Shown here: positions 25,294 through 34,336 of the stretch, piece after piece
How positions within the stretch are numbered: the first letter of the stretch is position 1
How the letters are laid out: the number at the start of each line of letters is the position of its first letter
Origin: Glycomyces salinus
GTDB lineage: Bacteria; Actinomycetota; Actinomycetes; Mycobacteriales; Micromonosporaceae
Direction of reading: 5' to 3'
Length of the DNA stretch: 64,000 nucleotides
Assembly: GCF_016428645.1 (NCBI RefSeq)
Contig: NZ_JAELXW010000010.1
Span: 1 to 64,000, forward strand
Position numbers and translations under genes: made by a program
Notes under the pieces: generated by a model
What the model was told of the DNA's origin: nothing
The model's input: the letters and a program-made list of their open reading frames with translations, nothing else
Databases searched by the model: none

Positions 25294-26307
25294 CTATTGG
25301 CCGTCGGGGTCCTGGAGGTCGATGCCGGCGGCCGGCGGGGCGGCCAGTTCGGTCCGGTCGAGGGCGTCGATGATCTGGCGGCCCATGGCGGCCTTGGCCT
25401 CGACGGCCGGGTGGGTGGCGCCGTAGTCGTCCTCGTGGCCCTCGGTCTGGGTGGTGAAGGCGTAGACCACGGCGGGGGCGCCGTCGGCGGTGTAGACGAC
25501 GCCGGCCTCGTTGCGGTCGGGTCCGTCGGCGCCGTACTTCATGGCGATGCGGGACCGCTGGGCCGAGGACATGTTGCGGCGGAAGCCGTCATGGTAGCCG
25601 GACAGGCCGCGCAGGATGCCGAGCATGGCGCCGGTGCCGGTCTCGGAGAGCAGTTCGCCGAGCGCGAGCCGGTGGAGCAGGTCGTTGAGTTCGTGCGCGG
25701 TGGTGTCGCCCAGCCACATCCGGTCGGGGTTGTCCTCGCTGGGGATGACGCGGGTGTCGGTGAAGCCCTTGGCTTCGAGGGTCTGGTTGATCTCGGCGGG
25801 CGGGCACACGAGCCCGCACAGGCGCACGGCGGTGTTGTCGGAGACCAGGAGGAGGGCGACCAGGATGTTGGCGACGGTCAACTCGTCGCCGAAGGCGGCC
25901 TGGTGGAAGTAGAGGCCGGAGCCGCCGAGGATGATGTCCTGGTCGAGGGTGATGCGGTCGTCGAGGGCGGCTTCGCCGCGGTCGACCTTGTCGAGTACGC
26001 CGAGGGCGATCGCGAGCTTGTTCATGCTGGCGGCGGTCTGGACGCTGCCGGAGTCGGCGTCGACGGCGGGGATGGGCGGGTCGTCGCCGTCGAGGACGGT
26101 GATCTCGGCCTGCCAGGTCCCTCCGGCGCGCTCGGACTCAGCCTCGTAGATGTCCTTGATCCGTCCGGCGAGTTCGCGGGCGTTCAGGGTGTCCTGTTCG
26201 GCCTGGGCCGGCGGCTGGTTCTCGGCGCTGGCCGCGGCGGTGCCGACGATGATCGCGCCTCCTGCCGTCAGGCCCGCCCCGATTCTGATCACTCCGCGTC
26301 GTTCCAT
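25294..26307 (-). CDS. Class A beta-lactamase-like serine hydrolase, secreted
   Basis: A 337-residue protein with an N-terminal export signal (RRGVIRIGAGLTAGG, twin-arginine style, cleavage near AASA). The serine beta-lactamase fold is shown by S94-M-N-K97 (SxxK) and VSDN (SDN motif). KYG occurs where class A enzymes carry KTG, and TTAHELNDLL fits the omega-loop region. The Glu of ExxLN is not obvious, so hydrolysis of beta-lactams is uncertain; it may be a beta-lactamase-related esterase or transpeptidase-like enzyme. ATG 26307 has AAAGG six bases upstream. It is divergent from a DrrA-like ABC gene. Confidence 0.82.
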   Translation of the reverse strand: MERRGVIRIGAGLTAGGAIIVGTAAASAENQPPAQAEQDTLNARELAGRIKDIYEAESERAGGTWQAEITVLDGDDPPIPAVDADSGSVQTAASMNKLAIALGVLDKVDRGEAALDDRITLDQDIILGGSGLYFHQAAFGDELTVANILVALLLVSDNTAVRLCGLVCPPAEINQTLEAKGFTDTRVIPSEDNPDRMWLGDTTAHELNDLLHRLALGELLSETGTGAMLGILRGLSGYHDGFRRNMSSAQRSRIAMKYGADGPDRNEAGVVYTADGAPAVVYAFTTQTEGHEDDYGATHPAVEAKAAMGRQIIDALDRTELAAPPAAGIDLQDPDGQ

Positions 26308-26441
26308 CGTGGCCTTTCGTTGAGCGCCAATGGATATGCGTGAGTTCAACGTATATGAGCGTTTGACGCGGGCACGGGCGGCCCCCGCCGGTGAGAGCGA
26401 GCTGTGAGCGGTCTGTGAGCGTCGCGCGGAGCCTTCCGGGC

Positions 26442-27401
26442 ATGGCATTTGCATTCGAAACAGAAGGGCTGGTCAAGCGCTTCGGCAGAACCGAAGCGCT
26501 GGCCGGAGTGGACTTGGCGGCGCGGCCGGGCACGGTGTTGGGGGTGCTCGGTCCCAACGGCGCGGGCAAGACGACCGCGATCAGGATCCTGGCGACCCTG
26601 CTGCGCCCGGACGGCGGGAGGGCGGAGGTCGGCGGGATCGACGTCGTGCGGCACGCGGCCGAGGTGCGGCGCCTGATCGGGCTGACCGGGCAGTACGCGT
26701 CGGTCGACGAGGAGCTGACCGGGCGGGAGAACCTGGTCCTGCTCGGGCGGCTGCTCGACCTGGGCTGGGAGCGGGCGAAAGTCCGGGCCGACGAGCTGCT
26801 GGAGCGGTTCGGTCTGGCCGAGGCCGCCTCGCGGCGGGCCTCGACGTACTCGGGAGGGATGCGCCGCCGCCTGGATCTGGCCGCGGGCATGGTCGGCGAT
26901 CCGCAGATCCTGTTCCTGGACGAGCCGACCACGGGCCTGGACCCCGGCAAGCGGGACGAGCTGTGGCGGACCATCAGGGAGCTGGTCGCCGAAGGCCGCA
27001 CGGTGCTGCTGACCACGCAGTACATGGAGGAGGCCGACGCACTGGCCGACGAGATCACGGTGATCAACCGCGGCGAGGTGATCGCACACGGCACCCCGGC
27101 CCAGCTCAAGCAGGTCGTGGGGGGTCAGGCGGTCGCCGTGCGGCCCGTCGACCCGGCGCATACGGCTCTGGCGGCGAAGGTGCTGCGGGCGGTCAGCGGG
27201 CACGAGCCGGACGAGTCGGGCGGCGTGGCGAGCGCTCCAGTCGACTCACCGCGACTGCTAAGTGAGATCACCGCCGGTCTGGATGCCGCGGAGGTGGAGG
27301 TCGCCGAGTTGTCGCTGCGGCTGCCGAGCCTGGACGACGTCTTCTTCGCCCTCACCGGGCACCACGACTCCCGAACCGACGCGGAGGTGGACGCGGCATG
27401 A
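26442..27401 (+). CDS. DrrA-type ABC exporter, ATP-binding subunit
   Basis: A 319-residue ABC ATPase of the daunorubicin-resistance (DrrA) type. It has Walker A GPNGAGKTT, Q-loop LTGQYASVDEELTG, signature YSGGMRRRLDLAAG, Walker B ILFLDEPTTGLDP and the DrrA-type C-terminal extension. It energises the permease encoded next, with which it overlaps by ATGA. Exporters of this kind remove hydrophobic drugs or export natural products or lipids; the cargo is unknown. ATG 26442 is selected because the fold starts right after it; the Shine-Dalgarno is weak. Confidence 0.9.
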   Translation: MAFAFETEGLVKRFGRTEALAGVDLAARPGTVLGVLGPNGAGKTTAIRILATLLRPDGGRAEVGGIDVVRHAAEVRRLIGLTGQYASVDEELTGRENLVLLGRLLDLGWERAKVRADELLERFGLAEAASRRASTYSGGMRRRLDLAAGMVGDPQILFLDEPTTGLDPGKRDELWRTIRELVAEGRTVLLTTQYMEEADALADEITVINRGEVIAHGTPAQLKQVVGGQAVAVRPVDPAHTALAAKVLRAVSGHEPDESGGVASAPVDSPRLLSEITAGLDAAEVEVAELSLRLPSLDDVFFALTGHHDSRTDAEVDAA

Positions 27402-28189
27402 CCGCTTCGACGATTCCGGCCCGCAGGCCGTGGGGCTTGATGCGGCATTCGCTCGCGCTCACCGGTCGCAATCTCACCAAGGTCCGGCGCAATCCGGGGA
27501 TCTTCCTGGACGCCCTGTTCATGCCGGTGATGTTCCTGCTCATGTTCGTCTACCTGTTCGGCGGCGCGGTCTCGGGTTCGACCGGCGAGTACCTGCGGTA
27601 CCTGTTCCCGGGGATCCTCGTGATGACCACCGTGCTGGCCGGACTGCTGTCGACCGGGCTGAGCATCAACCGGGACATCAAAAAGGGCGTGTTCGACCGG
27701 TTCAGGTCGCTGCCGATCGGCCGTTCGGCGCCGCTGATCGGATCGGTGCTGTCGGACTCGGCCCGCTACCTGGTCACGCTGGTGACGCTGTTCGCCGTCG
27801 GCTTCCTGATGGGCTTCCGGGTGGAGACCGGGCCGGTGGAGGCATTGGCGGCCTGCGCTCTGGCGGTACTGCTTGGCTTCGCGCTCAGTTGGATCACTGT
27901 CGTGGTGGGGGTGCTCATCAAGGAGGAGGCGATCGTGCAGACGGTGGCGTTCCTGGGGATCTTCCCGCTGGCGTTCGGCACTTCGATGGTCGCGCCGACC
28001 GACACGTTGCCCGGCTGGCTCCAGTCCTGGGTCGAGATCAATCCGGTGACGCACGCGGTCGAGGCGGTGCGGGGGTTGCTGCTGGGAGGACCGGTCGCGG
28101 AGGCGGCTACGGCGACGGTGCTGTGGTCGGTCGCGTTCCTGGTGGTGTTGGTGCCGCTGTCGGTCTGGGCGTATCAGCGGCGGGTGTGA
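27398..28189 (+). CDS. DrrB-type ABC-2 permease
   Basis: A 263-residue ABC-2 type permease with six predicted membrane helices, for example GIFLDALFMPVMFLLMFVYL and TVLAGLLSTGLSINRDIKKG. The latter is followed by the family EGI-like segment VFDRFRSLPIGR. It starts inside the last codon of the ATPase gene (ATGA at 27398-27401), showing translational coupling. The 3' end overlaps the convergent BTAD regulator gene by 16 bp. Confidence 0.9.
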   Translation: MTASTIPARRPWGLMRHSLALTGRNLTKVRRNPGIFLDALFMPVMFLLMFVYLFGGAVSGSTGEYLRYLFPGILVMTTVLAGLLSTGLSINRDIKKGVFDRFRSLPIGRSAPLIGSVLSDSARYLVTLVTLFAVGFLMGFRVETGPVEALAACALAVLLGFALSWITVVVGVLIKEEAIVQTVAFLGIFPLAFGTSMVAPTDTLPGWLQSWVEINPVTHAVEAVRGLLLGGPVAEAATATVLWSVAFLVVLVPLSVWAYQRRV

Positions 28190-31125
28190 GCCTCGACCAG
28201 GGCGAGCACGCCCGGTCCGTCGAGGCCGGCTCCGCGGTCGAAGGCCGCGGTGAAGGCGCGCTCGCCCATCTCCTCGCGCAGGAGCCGGGTCAGGCGGCGG
28301 TTGTCCAGGCTGGAGGCGCCCATTTCCCATGGGGAGGCGGCGCCGAGCAGTTCGGCCGCGGGAGCGGTCTCGCCCTGGCGGTGCAGCCGCATGGCGGTTC
28401 CGACCGCGATCATCGCGACCAGGCCCATGTCACCGGATCGGCTCGCCATCTTGAACGCTGCGGCGGCGCGGTCGGCCGCGGCCGTCAGTCGTCCGGTCTC
28501 GGTGAGGAGCCGCGCGGACCCGTCCATGGCCATGGCCTCGAGGATCGGGTCGGTTTCGGCATGGGCCGACGCGCGAGCGATGCGCTCGGCGGCCTCGTCG
28601 AGGTCTCCGGCGTGCCGGGCGATCTCGGCGAGCGTCGTCTCACCCATGACCGCCGGGAGTCCGGCGGTGGTGCCGAGCAGGGCGGTCAGTTCGTCGCGGG
28701 CTCGCTCGGTCTCGCCCGCCGCGACGCGGATCATCGACAGGGTCACGCGGTGGTAGGCGTCCGAGCCGAGTTCGGCGGCGACTTCGATCGCCTCCTCGAT
28801 CTGCTGGATCCCGGTCCGGTAGTCGCCGGTGGCGGTGCTGGCGAGCGCGGCGTACGAGAGCGCGTTGGCCCGGCCCCAGCGGTCGCCGGATCGGCGGAAC
28901 TCTGCGGCCGAGGCGACCAGTTCGCGGCCCATTTCAGCCATGTCGCCCATGTCGCCGTAGAACAGGGAGCGGGTCATCGCGTACATGCCGCGCTTCCAGG
29001 GGTCGGCGGGTTCGGTGCCCAGCTCGGGCGGCGCCGACCGAGAGTGGTCCTCGCCCACGAGCATCAGCAGTGCGCGGCCGAGCGGCCCTTCAGGCCGAAG
29101 GGGCGGGTCGGCGTCGCGGGCGAGGTCCGGTTTCCCTGCGAAGATGGCATGGAACAGGAGTGTGGTCGCGGCCGACTCGCGGGCTGCTTCGGGGGCGGTG
29201 CCCTTGATCGAGAGGGCGGCGCGGAGACGGTTCGCGGCGGCGTCGTGTTCGCCTTGGATCGCCCAGAACTGGGCGAGGGCGGCGGTCAGGCGTACGGCGG
29301 TGTCGGCGTCGCCGGACTCGCAGGCGAAGTCGACGGCCGCGTTGAGGTTCTCCCTTTCGGGGAGGAGGCGGGCGAGCCAGGTCAGCTGTTCGGGTGCGCA
29401 CAGGTGCGGTTCGGCGCGCTCGGCCAGGTCGAGGAAGTACACGGCGTGCGCCACTCGGTCCCGATCCGGTTCGCCGGACCTGGCCAGGACGAACTCGCGG
29501 ATGGTCTCGAACATGCGGTAGCGGTCGCCGTCGAACTGGACGAGCGACTTGTCCACTAGGGATTCGACGGGAGCCCCGACGTGCTCGGCGGCTTCGGCGG
29601 TGAATCCGCCGGTGAAGACCGCGAGGCGTTCGGCAGCGTCGCGCTCGGAGTCGGTGAGGAGGTCCCAGCTCCAGGCGACGACCGCCTGCATGGTCTTGTG
29701 GCGGGGCAGGCTGGTGCGGTCGCCGCCGCGCAGGAGCGCGAAGCGGTCGTCGAGTTTGGATGCCATCGTCTCCAGTGACATCGAGCGGAGGCGGGCGGCG
29801 GCCAACTCGACCGCAAGCGGCAGGCCGTCGAGCCGTCGGCACAGTTCGGTGACGGGTCCGGAGGGTTCGAAATCGGGTCTGACGGCTTTGGCACGTTCGA
29901 TGAAGAGCCTCGTGGCGGACTCGGTGTCGAGCGGGAGCACCGGGAAGAGCAGTTCACCGGTGATGCCGATCGGTTCGCGGCCGGTGGCCAGGATCGTCAG
30001 GTCCCGGCAGGGGCCCAGGAGCGCCGCGACCAGGTCGGCGGCGGCGTCGATGATGTGCTCGCAGTTGTCGAGCACCAGCAGCGCCGGTTCGGCGCCGAGT
30101 GCCTCGACCAGGCGGCTGACCGCGTCTCCGGGTCGGGCGACCTCGCGGAGGCCCAGTGCGGCGGCAGCGGCGCGGGCGACGTCGCCGGGGTCGGTCACGG
30201 AGGCCAGTTCGACCATCCAGACGCCGCCGGAGCGTCGGGCCTCGGCGGCGACGGTCGCTGCCAGGCGGGTCTTGCCGACGCCGCCCGGTCCGACGAGGGT
30301 GACCAGGCGTCCCTCGGTCAAGCGCTCGGCGATTCGGTTTCGTTCGGCTTCGCGTCCGATAAGGCTGCCCAAGGGGACCTTGAGGTTGCCGCGGTGCAGA
30401 GCCGGTTCGGCGCGGAGCGCGGCGAGGTGGGCCTCGCGGAGTGCAGGGCCGGGGTCGGCGCCGAGGTGGACGGCCAGGTGCTCGCGGATGGTCTCGAATG
30501 CGGCCAGGGCCTCGGCTTGGCGGCCGGCGAGTCGGAGGGCGTCGATGAGGAGGGCGTGAAGGCGTTCGCGGGTGGGGTGGGCGGCTGCGAGCCCGGTGAG
30601 TTCGGGAATGTGCGCGGCCGGGTCGTCGGGCAGTTCGGCGGTGACTCGGTCTTCGATCGCGGCCTGGCGCAGTTCCTTCAGGCGCGTGGCAGCGGCGGTC
30701 TGGTCGGGCAGGGCGGTGAGCGGCTCGCCTCTCCACAGGTCCAGGGCCCGGTGCAGGAGCCGGGCGGCTTCGGCGCGGTCGCCCGCTTCGAGAGCGCGGC
30801 GGCCCTGGGCGGCGAGGCGTTCGAAGCGGTGGACGTCTACGGCTTCGGCGGGGATTGCGAGACGGTATCCGTCGGCGGTGGCCCGGACTTCGGCGGCGTC
30901 GGGCAGGACCGCTCGCAGGCGGGAGACGAGAGCCTGGAGGGCGTGCTTGGGGTCGGCCGGCTCCCGGTCGGGCCAGACGGCAGCTCCGAGCGCGGTCGCC
31001 GAGACCGTCCGGTCGGCGTCGAGGGCGAGGCGGGTCAGCAGTGCGCCGAGACGCCTTCCCCCGATGGGGATGGTCCGGTCGCGGTCGTCGCGCACCGTCA
31101 AGGACCCCAGGATGTCCACTCGCAT
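28174..31125 (-). CDS. AfsR/SARP-type BTAD regulator with NB-ARC and TPR-like domains
   Basis: A 983-residue regulator. Residues 1-90 are an OmpR-type winged helix (VDILGSLTVRDDRDRTIPIG, ALLTRLALDADRTVS). About 95-240 is the bacterial transcriptional activation domain. About 280-560 is an STAND/NB-ARC ATPase with Walker A GPGGVGKTRL, then LLVLDNCEHII and RLDGLPLAVELAAAR. The remainder is helical TPR-like repeats. Such proteins activate secondary metabolism or respond to small ligands through the ATPase/TPR part. No biosynthetic cluster is adjacent. The nearest candidate target is the convergent DrrAB-like exporter. Confidence 0.88.
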   Translation of the reverse strand: MRVDILGSLTVRDDRDRTIPIGGRRLGALLTRLALDADRTVSATALGAAVWPDREPADPKHALQALVSRLRAVLPDAAEVRATADGYRLAIPAEAVDVHRFERLAAQGRRALEAGDRAEAARLLHRALDLWRGEPLTALPDQTAAATRLKELRQAAIEDRVTAELPDDPAAHIPELTGLAAAHPTRERLHALLIDALRLAGRQAEALAAFETIREHLAVHLGADPGPALREAHLAALRAEPALHRGNLKVPLGSLIGREAERNRIAERLTEGRLVTLVGPGGVGKTRLAATVAAEARRSGGVWMVELASVTDPGDVARAAAAALGLREVARPGDAVSRLVEALGAEPALLVLDNCEHIIDAAADLVAALLGPCRDLTILATGREPIGITGELLFPVLPLDTESATRLFIERAKAVRPDFEPSGPVTELCRRLDGLPLAVELAAARLRSMSLETMASKLDDRFALLRGGDRTSLPRHKTMQAVVAWSWDLLTDSERDAAERLAVFTGGFTAEAAEHVGAPVESLVDKSLVQFDGDRYRMFETIREFVLARSGEPDRDRVAHAVYFLDLAERAEPHLCAPEQLTWLARLLPERENLNAAVDFACESGDADTAVRLTAALAQFWAIQGEHDAAANRLRAALSIKGTAPEAARESAATTLLFHAIFAGKPDLARDADPPLRPEGPLGRALLMLVGEDHSRSAPPELGTEPADPWKRGMYAMTRSLFYGDMGDMAEMGRELVASAAEFRRSGDRWGRANALSYAALASTATGDYRTGIQQIEEAIEVAAELGSDAYHRVTLSMIRVAAGETERARDELTALLGTTAGLPAVMGETTLAEIARHAGDLDEAAERIARASAHAETDPILEAMAMDGSARLLTETGRLTAAADRAAAAFKMASRSGDMGLVAMIAVGTAMRLHRQGETAPAAELLGAASPWEMGASSLDNRRLTRLLREEMGERAFTAAFDRGAGLDGPGVLALVEAHTRR

Positions 31126-31151
31126 CGTGGCACCATCGTATCCGCGGGCGG

Positions 31152-32336
31152 TCAGTGCTGTGCGGTGCGCAGGGCTTCGCGGTGGTTGACGGTGACGGTC
31201 CATGCCACCAGGGCGGCGAGGAGGATCGCGGTGACGACGACCGGCTGGGGTGCGAACGCCGCGAGGGCGGCCAGGACGGCGCAGGCCGGGTAGGCCCATC
31301 GCAGGGGCACGTCGTCGCGCGGGAGGATTTGGAGCGCCCAGACGCTGAGGATGTAGACGGCCACGGCGATCGTCAACGGCGCGGCGGCGGCCGTGTCGCT
31401 GAGGTGGGATTCGCCCTCGACGTTGCCCAGGATCACTTCCAGGCCCGCGCCGACGGCCGCGGCAGATCCGAAGACCACGTAGTGGCCGTAGCCCCAGCGG
31501 AACGCCATGCGCAGGTTGGTGAGCAGGTCGTGGGCGGGCCTGTCGAAGTAGAGCCACCACATGGAGAACACGGTCACCAGTCCGGCCACGGCGATCACGA
31601 GTACCTGGGTCCGGTCGTGGCCGATCTCCAGGGCGCTGTGGACGCCCATGGTGGCGGCCAGGACGGTCTCGCCCAGGACGATGATCGTCAGCAGGCCGTA
31701 CCGTTCGGTGATGTGGTGGGCGTGCCAGGTGGTGGGCGCGGCGCGCTCGGCGTGGACCGGGACCGCCATGTCGACGGCGACCAGGACGAGCCAGACGAAG
31801 ATGAAGGCGGTCCCCTCCACGGTCAGCCCGGCGGTGATCCACAGGAGCTGGACGACGATGAGGCCGACGGCGTAGCGCAGGCAGGTGGTGCGCCGTTCGG
31901 GGTCGGAGCGGGCGGCGCGGAACCATTGGGCCACCATCGCCGCGCGGATCACGGAGTATCCGATGATGACTGTCATGAAGTCCTGGTCCTCGAAGGCCGG
32001 TTCTACGCCGGCGGCGAGGATGAGCGCGCCGGCCATCTGGACCATGACCGCTATGCGGTAGGGGGTGTCGTCGGTGTCGTAGGCGGAGGCGAACCAGGCG
32101 AAGTTGAGCCAGGTCCACCAGATCGCGAAGAACACCATGGCGTAGCCGAGCAGCCCGGACTGCCAGTGGTCTTCGGCCAGGGCGTGGTGGAGGCCGACCG
32201 CGGCCTGGGCGATCGCGACGACGAAGACGAGATCGTAGAACAGTTCCAGCGGGGTAGCGGCGCGGTGCTCCTGGTCGGGGCGCCGGGCGAGCATCGGCTT
32301 GTACCAGCGCGGCGGCGCCGGGGCATCGGCGGACAT
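31152..32336 (-). CDS. Low temperature requirement A (LtrA) family membrane protein
   Basis: A 394-residue polytopic membrane protein with about ten hydrophobic segments. LtrA signatures are TPLELFYDLVFVVAIAQA near the N-terminus, WTWLNFAWFASAYDTDD, and HITERYGLLTIIVLGE in the centre. The family is widespread in actinomycetes; its molecular function is unknown. ATG 32336 is supported by GAGGAG six bases upstream. It lies 26 nt from the start codon of the BTAD regulator and reads in the same direction, so the two may be cotranscribed. Confidence 0.86.
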   Translation of the reverse strand: MSADAPAPPRWYKPMLARRPDQEHRAATPLELFYDLVFVVAIAQAAVGLHHALAEDHWQSGLLGYAMVFFAIWWTWLNFAWFASAYDTDDTPYRIAVMVQMAGALILAAGVEPAFEDQDFMTVIIGYSVIRAAMVAQWFRAARSDPERRTTCLRYAVGLIVVQLLWITAGLTVEGTAFIFVWLVLVAVDMAVPVHAERAAPTTWHAHHITERYGLLTIIVLGETVLAATMGVHSALEIGHDRTQVLVIAVAGLVTVFSMWWLYFDRPAHDLLTNLRMAFRWGYGHYVVFGSAAAVGAGLEVILGNVEGESHLSDTAAAAPLTIAVAVYILSVWALQILPRDDVPLRWAYPACAVLAALAAFAPQPVVVTAILLAALVAWTVTVNHREALRTAQH

Positions 32337-33128
32337 GCGGGTCTCCTCGGACTCGGGCGACGACCGGACCCCAGTAGTTCTACCGCACCGCGCGATGGTG
32401 CGCGCCGGGAGTGAACGGTAGCGATTGGTCGGGGTGCCGGGTCTGGGTGCGTTGGCGGGAACGGCGCCGGTGCGTGGCCGCTGTACCAACGGCATCGCCG
32501 ACGGCGAGGGCGAGGCGGGACTTGGCGGCCGCGCCCGGCATCCGGCATCGAATGTCGCCTCCCTCGGGCACGGTTGTGTCGGGGGATTCGCGGCCTCGAC
32601 ATGCCCGGCCGCGGGGCGCGGAGGGGACCGGTTCCCTTGCCGCCGTGCAGGCCCGGCGCGGAACATGAAGGTATTCGCCCCGGTCGGGTGATGCGGACCG
32701 GGTCTGGAGGGTGGATAATGGAGATACGCACAGGGATATGGCATTCGATCAGGAGTCGGACAGGTGCAAGCAGACTGCGACAAGCCTCTGGCCGAGCCGG
32801 CAACCTGACCGATGCCGAGACCACCGGCCCCCGAGATGAAGAGGGGCACGGGGGTTGCAGTCCCCTGGTGCTATCGGGTCCCGCAGCGTTCTACGCCGAA
32901 CCCGGCGTGATCGGGTGGGAGACGGCCCGGTCGGGATCACCCCGACCCGGCCGCGAGTGCTCCGAACGAGGCACACCGGACGCGCGGCGCAACGCCGACC
33001 ATAGCCGGAACCGCGCGACCAACCAGCAAACGCACGCCGAGCTGTTCCGCCTGCGCGGGGTTCGCGCCCGGTCACCTGCGATCTTCTATGCCACTTGGGT
33101 TATATAACGATCGTGGTATGTTAGATTC
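32337..33128. other. 790-bp non-coding region with dense inverted repeats
   Basis: No gene can be supported. Open frames here have random-looking composition on both strands. The plus strand from about 32755 to 32980 is rich in potential stems. GTCGGACAGGT (32755-32765) pairs with ACCTGACCGAT (32803-32813) with a single A-A mismatch. It encloses GCA-GAC-TGC (32770-32778) and overlapping GCC-TCT-GGC / GGC-CGA-GCC stems (32784-32798). A hairpin GGGGG-TTGCAGT-CCCC follows near 32850-32870. This may be a structured RNA or the remnant of an intron. Only the last 35 bp carry the promoter of the ArsR gene. Confidence 0.4.
33095..33122 (+). promoter_or_regulatory. Leaderless promoter with embedded operator for the ArsR-SRPBCC operon
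   Basis: Candidate -35 TTGGGT (33095-33100) and -10 TATGTT (33117-33122) with a 16-bp spacer. The ATG of the regulator is at 33129, so the transcript is probably leaderless. A perfect palindrome GTTATATAAC (33099-33108) sits in the spacer and is a good place for autorepression. Confidence 0.5.
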
Positions 33129-33452
33129 ATGCTGTCGATCTTCGAGGTGCTGGCGCTGCCGGTTCGGCGGGACATCGTCGGGCGGTTGCGGCTCGGCCCC
33201 AAGACGGTCGGCGAGCTGGCCACCGAGCTGGGCCTGAGCCAGCCGCTCACGTCGAAACATCTTCGGGTCCTCCGGGATTCGGGATTCGTCCGCGTCCGGG
33301 CCGACGCCCAGCGACGCTGGTACGAGCTGCGACCGGAGCCGCTTCGCGAGGTCGACGAGTGGCTGGAGCCCTACCGCTGGATGTGGGAGGACCGCCTCGA
33401 CAGGCTCGGTGACCGGCTCGATGCCATCCGCGACGAAGAGGAGGACCGGTGA
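33129..33452 (+). CDS. ArsR-family winged-helix repressor
   Basis: A 107-residue ArsR/SmtB-like regulator: FEVLALPVRRDIVGRLRLGP, VGELATELGLSQPLTSKHLRVL, then the wing RVRADAQRRWYEL. It lacks the cysteine pairs of metal-sensing ArsR proteins. It belongs to the subgroup that ends in DEWLEPYRWMWEDRLDRL and is paired with SRPBCC proteins. No ribosome-binding site precedes ATG 33129, in keeping with leaderless translation. It is coupled by a GTGA overlap to the SRPBCC gene. Confidence 0.87.
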   Translation: MLSIFEVLALPVRRDIVGRLRLGPKTVGELATELGLSQPLTSKHLRVLRDSGFVRVRADAQRRWYELRPEPLREVDEWLEPYRWMWEDRLDRLGDRLDAIRDEEEDR

Positions 33453-34327
33453 ACGATCCCGAACTGATCAACGACCGCGCACGACCGGCGATCCGCGTGG
33501 AGCGCCATTACGACCATCCGATCGACCGCGTCTGGAGGGCCGTGACCGAGCCTGAGCGCCTGTCGCAGTGGTTCCCGTTCGAGGCCGAGTTCGAGCTGCG
33601 CCAGGGCGGGCGGGCCCGATTCGGCGGCGATGAGGGCATGATCGGTGAGGTCCTCGCGGTCGACCCGCCACGGCATCTCGCCTTCACTTGGGAGGGCGAC
33701 AGGTTCGAGTTCGACCTGCACGAGGAGGCGGGCGGGACGCGGTTCGTCCTCACGCACGGCTTCGACGACCTCCCGGGCGCGGCCAGTTTCGCGACCGGCT
33801 GGGAGCAGTGCATGGCCGCCATGGCCGAGGTCATCGTCGGCCGGACGCCGGTGGATCCGGGCCGCGCCGTCGAGCGACACGAGGAGCTGGTGGCGCGCTT
33901 CGGCATCGACCGGCCACGGATCGACCGGACCGCCGACGGATGGCGCGCCCGGTTCGAACGGCAGCTGACCTGCCCGGTGCAGACCGCCTGGGACCTGTTC
34001 TTCGGCCCCGACCCCGACTCCGGCGAGCGGCGCTCCGCGCCGGGAGTCGGTGAGCGGTTCCGCGCCCCAGAGACGCCGGAAGTCCTACTCGGCACGGTCA
34101 CCGAGGTCGACGAGCCGAACCTCTTCGCGTTCGCCGTGGCCGAGGAGGAGCCGGGAGACGAACTGCGCCTGCGGTTCGGCGAGGGCACCGGACACGGCGC
34201 GCGCCTCATCCTGGAGGTCAGCGGCGGCGACCCGACCGAGCTCGACGCCGCGATCGAGCAGTGGGGCGAGGGCGTCATCGCACACGTGGCCCGGGAGGGA
34301 GCCCGACTCGCATTGAAGGAATCCTGA
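33449..34327 (+). CDS. SRPBCC (AHSA1-type) protein with two tandem domains
   Basis: A 292-residue protein containing two START/AHSA1-like hydrophobic-ligand domains. The first (residues 12-140) has YDHPIDRVWRAVTEPERLSQ, WFPFEAEFELRQGGRARFGG and FVLTHGFDDLPGAASFATGW. The second (about 155-290) has RQLTCPVQTAWDLFFGP and LLGTVTEVDEPNLFAF. Most AHSA1-like proteins of ArsR operons are single-domain, so the tandem form is worth noting. The ligand is unknown. GTG 33449 overlaps the stop of the ArsR gene by 4 nt. Confidence 0.85.
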   Translation: MNDPELINDRARPAIRVERHYDHPIDRVWRAVTEPERLSQWFPFEAEFELRQGGRARFGGDEGMIGEVLAVDPPRHLAFTWEGDRFEFDLHEEAGGTRFVLTHGFDDLPGAASFATGWEQCMAAMAEVIVGRTPVDPGRAVERHEELVARFGIDRPRIDRTADGWRARFERQLTCPVQTAWDLFFGPDPDSGERRSAPGVGERFRAPETPEVLLGTVTEVDEPNLFAFAVAEEEPGDELRLRFGEGTGHGARLILEVSGGDPTELDAAIEQWGEGVIAHVAREGARLALKES

Positions 34328-34336
34328 CCGCCGGTC

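Noticed and set aside
32721-32813. Possible c-di-GMP-I (GEMM) riboswitch
   Set aside because: ACGCACAGGG at 32725-32734 and GACAAGCCTCTGGCC at 32779-32793 resemble GEMM segments, but the conserved GGGCAAACC and GGTAGGTAGCGGGGTTACC parts are missing and the spacing is wrong.
32850-32870. tRNA T-arm-like hairpin
   Set aside because: The stem fits but the loop TTGCAGT lacks the TTCRANY pattern and no acceptor or anticodon arms can be drawn.
32830-33060. Possible cobalamin riboswitch
   Set aside because: GGTTGCAGTCC and GGTCCCGCAGCG look like B12-element pieces, but there is no B12 box (GCCAGGAnACCTGCC type) downstream and the next gene is an ArsR repressor with its own promoter.
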